Shown here one piece after another: positions 5,893 to 6,530 of a stretch of 6,530 bases of DNA (position 1 is the stretch's first letter; the number at the start of each line of letters is the position of its first letter). The stretch comes from an uncultured Bacilli bacterium. GTDB lineage: Bacteria > Bacillota_I > Bacilli_A > RF39 > UBA660. The notes under the pieces were generated by a model. That model searched no databases. It had not been told where the DNA came from and saw only the letters and a program-made list of their open reading frames with translations. The stretch lies in the NCBI GenBank assembly GCA_944358275.1, contig CALVQZ010000051.1, positions 1 through 6,530 of the forward strand. The letters run 5' to 3'. The position numbers and the translations under genes were made by a program.

Positions 5893-6016
5893 CTACTGTA
5901 ATGAGTATATCACAAAGTTAATAAAATGTAAAATTTTGTCGTAAATGTTGTTTTTTTATTTAATGTATCAAACTTAAGATATTACAGCATTTATTTATTT
6001 TCTACTGTAAGTATAT
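5893..6016. repeat. Short direct repeat of the promoter/leader sequence
   Basis: The minus strand has ATATACT-TTACAGTAG type sequence twice: at 5893-5910 (ATATACTCATTACAGTAG, the -10 and leader of the 49-residue ORF) and at 6002-6016 (ATATACTTACAGTAG, three bases shorter). The outer copy has no good -35 and is followed by a dead-end ATG-CTG-TAA. It may be an old duplication, a binding site or chance in AT-rich DNA. Confidence 0.35.
5904..5932 (-). promoter_or_regulatory. Promoter of the 49/450-residue gene cluster
   Basis: On the minus strand TTTACA (-35, five of six, 5927-5932) and TATACT (-10, five of six, 5904-5909) are 17 bp apart, and TGA precedes the -10, making it an extended -10. Predicted start near 5897 gives a leader of about 14 nt that contains AGGTGA. 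Confidence 0.8.
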
Positions 6017-6069
6017 TAAATTTATTTCATAAAATGAGAATTAAAAAAATATAACATTGTGTGCATTAA
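5933..6069. other. AT-rich intergenic spacer
   Basis: Between the cluster promoter and the terminator of the glycine-rich gene I see no reading frame with a ribosome binding site on either strand, and no RNA gene or riboswitch that I recognise. Apart from the outer copy of the short repeat at 6002-6016 it holds only A/T runs. Confidence 0.6.
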
Positions 6070-6109
6070 ATAAAAACACTATTATAATTTTACGTAATAG
6101 TGTTTTTAT
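6070..6109 (-). terminator. Strong, symmetric terminator after the glycine-rich gene
   Basis: A perfect 15-bp inverted repeat (arms 6070-6084 and 6095-6109, core AAAAACACTATTA / TAATAGTGTTTTT) around a 10-nt loop. With T runs on the exit side of both strands it can work in both directions. It lies 47 nt beyond the stop codon of the glycine-rich gene, the only gene that needs it here. Confidence 0.85.
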
Positions 6110-6155
6110 AAGTACTTTTACAATTTTTTATGATGTGGTTATATATATTATATAA

Positions 6156-6530
6156 TTATCTAGCGTTACGAATAATGACTATACCGGAGCCACCAGAACC
6201 ACCGCCGCCTCCACCAGAGCCACCTGCTCCACCCGTTCGATCGATACCAGCATTACCACCATTAGCTGTATATCCAAATGCTGAAGACTGACCGCCATTA
6301 GTATCTACAGCACCTCCTGCACCTATTACGATTTCATATTCAACATTTGCTATAACTGATTGGGTTAAAGCTGTATATGTGTATCCCCCACCACCGCCGC
6401 CATAACTGGTTGATGAAGATCCACCGCCACCTCCAACTAAAAATACATCTATTCCATTAGAAATGTTAGCAAGATCATAGAAAATTAATGTTCCGCTAGT
6501 TAAAAATTTCACTCTCCAATTATTGTTTCC
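6156..6530 (-). CDS. Glycine-rich phage tail/adhesin-like protein, C-terminal part (cut by window edge)
   Basis: The last 124 residues of a gene that enters from the right edge. The frame is open to the edge (GNNNWRVKFLTSG...), so the GTG at 6512 is probably not the start: WRVKFLTSGTL reads as the normal lead-in to this domain. Then come IDVFLVGGGGG, a GGGGGGYTYT segment, YEIVIGAGGAV, the pattern GGQSSAFG-TANGG, and the ending GGSGIVIIRNAR. This order (an IDVF-V strand, Gly runs, an IVIGAGG strand, S-AFG-TA-GG, Gly runs, a GIVIIR end) is typical of glycine-rich modules at the tips of phage tail fibres, baseplate proteins and some surface adhesins of Bacillota. The polyglycine stretches make local GC much higher than the rest of the window through GGN codons. 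Prophage origin is likely but cannot be shown from this fragment; a cell-surface protein is the alternative. Confidence 0.75.
   Translation of the reverse strand, partial: GNNNWRVKFLTSGTLIFYDLANISNGIDVFLVGGGGGSSSTSYGGGGGGYTYTALTQSVIANVEYEIVIGAGGAVDTNGGQSSAFGYTANGGNAGIDRTGGAGGSGGGGGGSGGSGIVIIRNAR

Noticed and set aside
5714..5944. Plus-strand open frame of 76 codons opposite the 49-residue ORF
   Set aside because: It covers the minus-strand promoter and a small ORF with much better start signals; its Leu/Ser/Phe-rich translation looks like antisense AT-rich DNA.
6512..6530. GTG at 6512 as the true start of the glycine-rich protein
   Set aside because: The frame stays open to the window edge and the residues before it fit the module. 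The bases GGAGA are too close to the GTG for a normal ribosome binding site.

Overview
The window comes from a very A+T-rich, low-GC Gram-positive bacterium (Bacillota). By eye, well over two thirds of the bases are A or T. Shine-Dalgarno sites are AGGAG/AGGTG type, promoters are TATAAT/TATACT type, and there is a lipobox lipoprotein and a Gram-positive style SH3b/L,D-transpeptidase. TGA acts as a stop at the end of uvrC and tryptophan is TGG, so the code is the standard bacterial one and not the Mycoplasma one. A gut-associated member of the Clostridia or Bacilli is a reasonable guess, but the sequence does not fix the genus.

Every gene found lies on the minus strand, so transcription runs from right to left. 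The right edge holds the C-terminal end of a glycine-rich protein of the kind found in phage tails and adhesins. It is cut by the window edge and followed by a strong hairpin terminator. Next comes a cluster with its own good promoter: a 49-residue ORF, a 450-residue protein of unknown function that starts at a GTG overlapping the small ORF's stop, and a 36-residue ORF. The cluster ends in two successive terminator hairpins. Then come uvrC and murI, overlapping by 20 bp (nucleotide excision repair and D-glutamate supply for peptidoglycan). A lipoprotein L,D-transpeptidase with three SH3b domains follows, with its own near-consensus promoter and a clear terminator. At the left edge are the first 41 codons of a type IV pilin-like protein, which runs out of the window.

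The housekeeping part is easy to read: MurI makes D-glutamate for the cell-wall precursor, and the exported L,D-transpeptidase remodels or crosslinks the finished wall. The part not explained is the 49/450/36-residue cluster. It looks like an accessory locus between a phage-like gene and uvrC. The middle of the 450-residue protein recalls the HopA1-type effector/lyase family, but only weakly. Several starts were moved from the longest reading frame to internal ATG codons because the ribosome binding site or promoter excludes the longer version.
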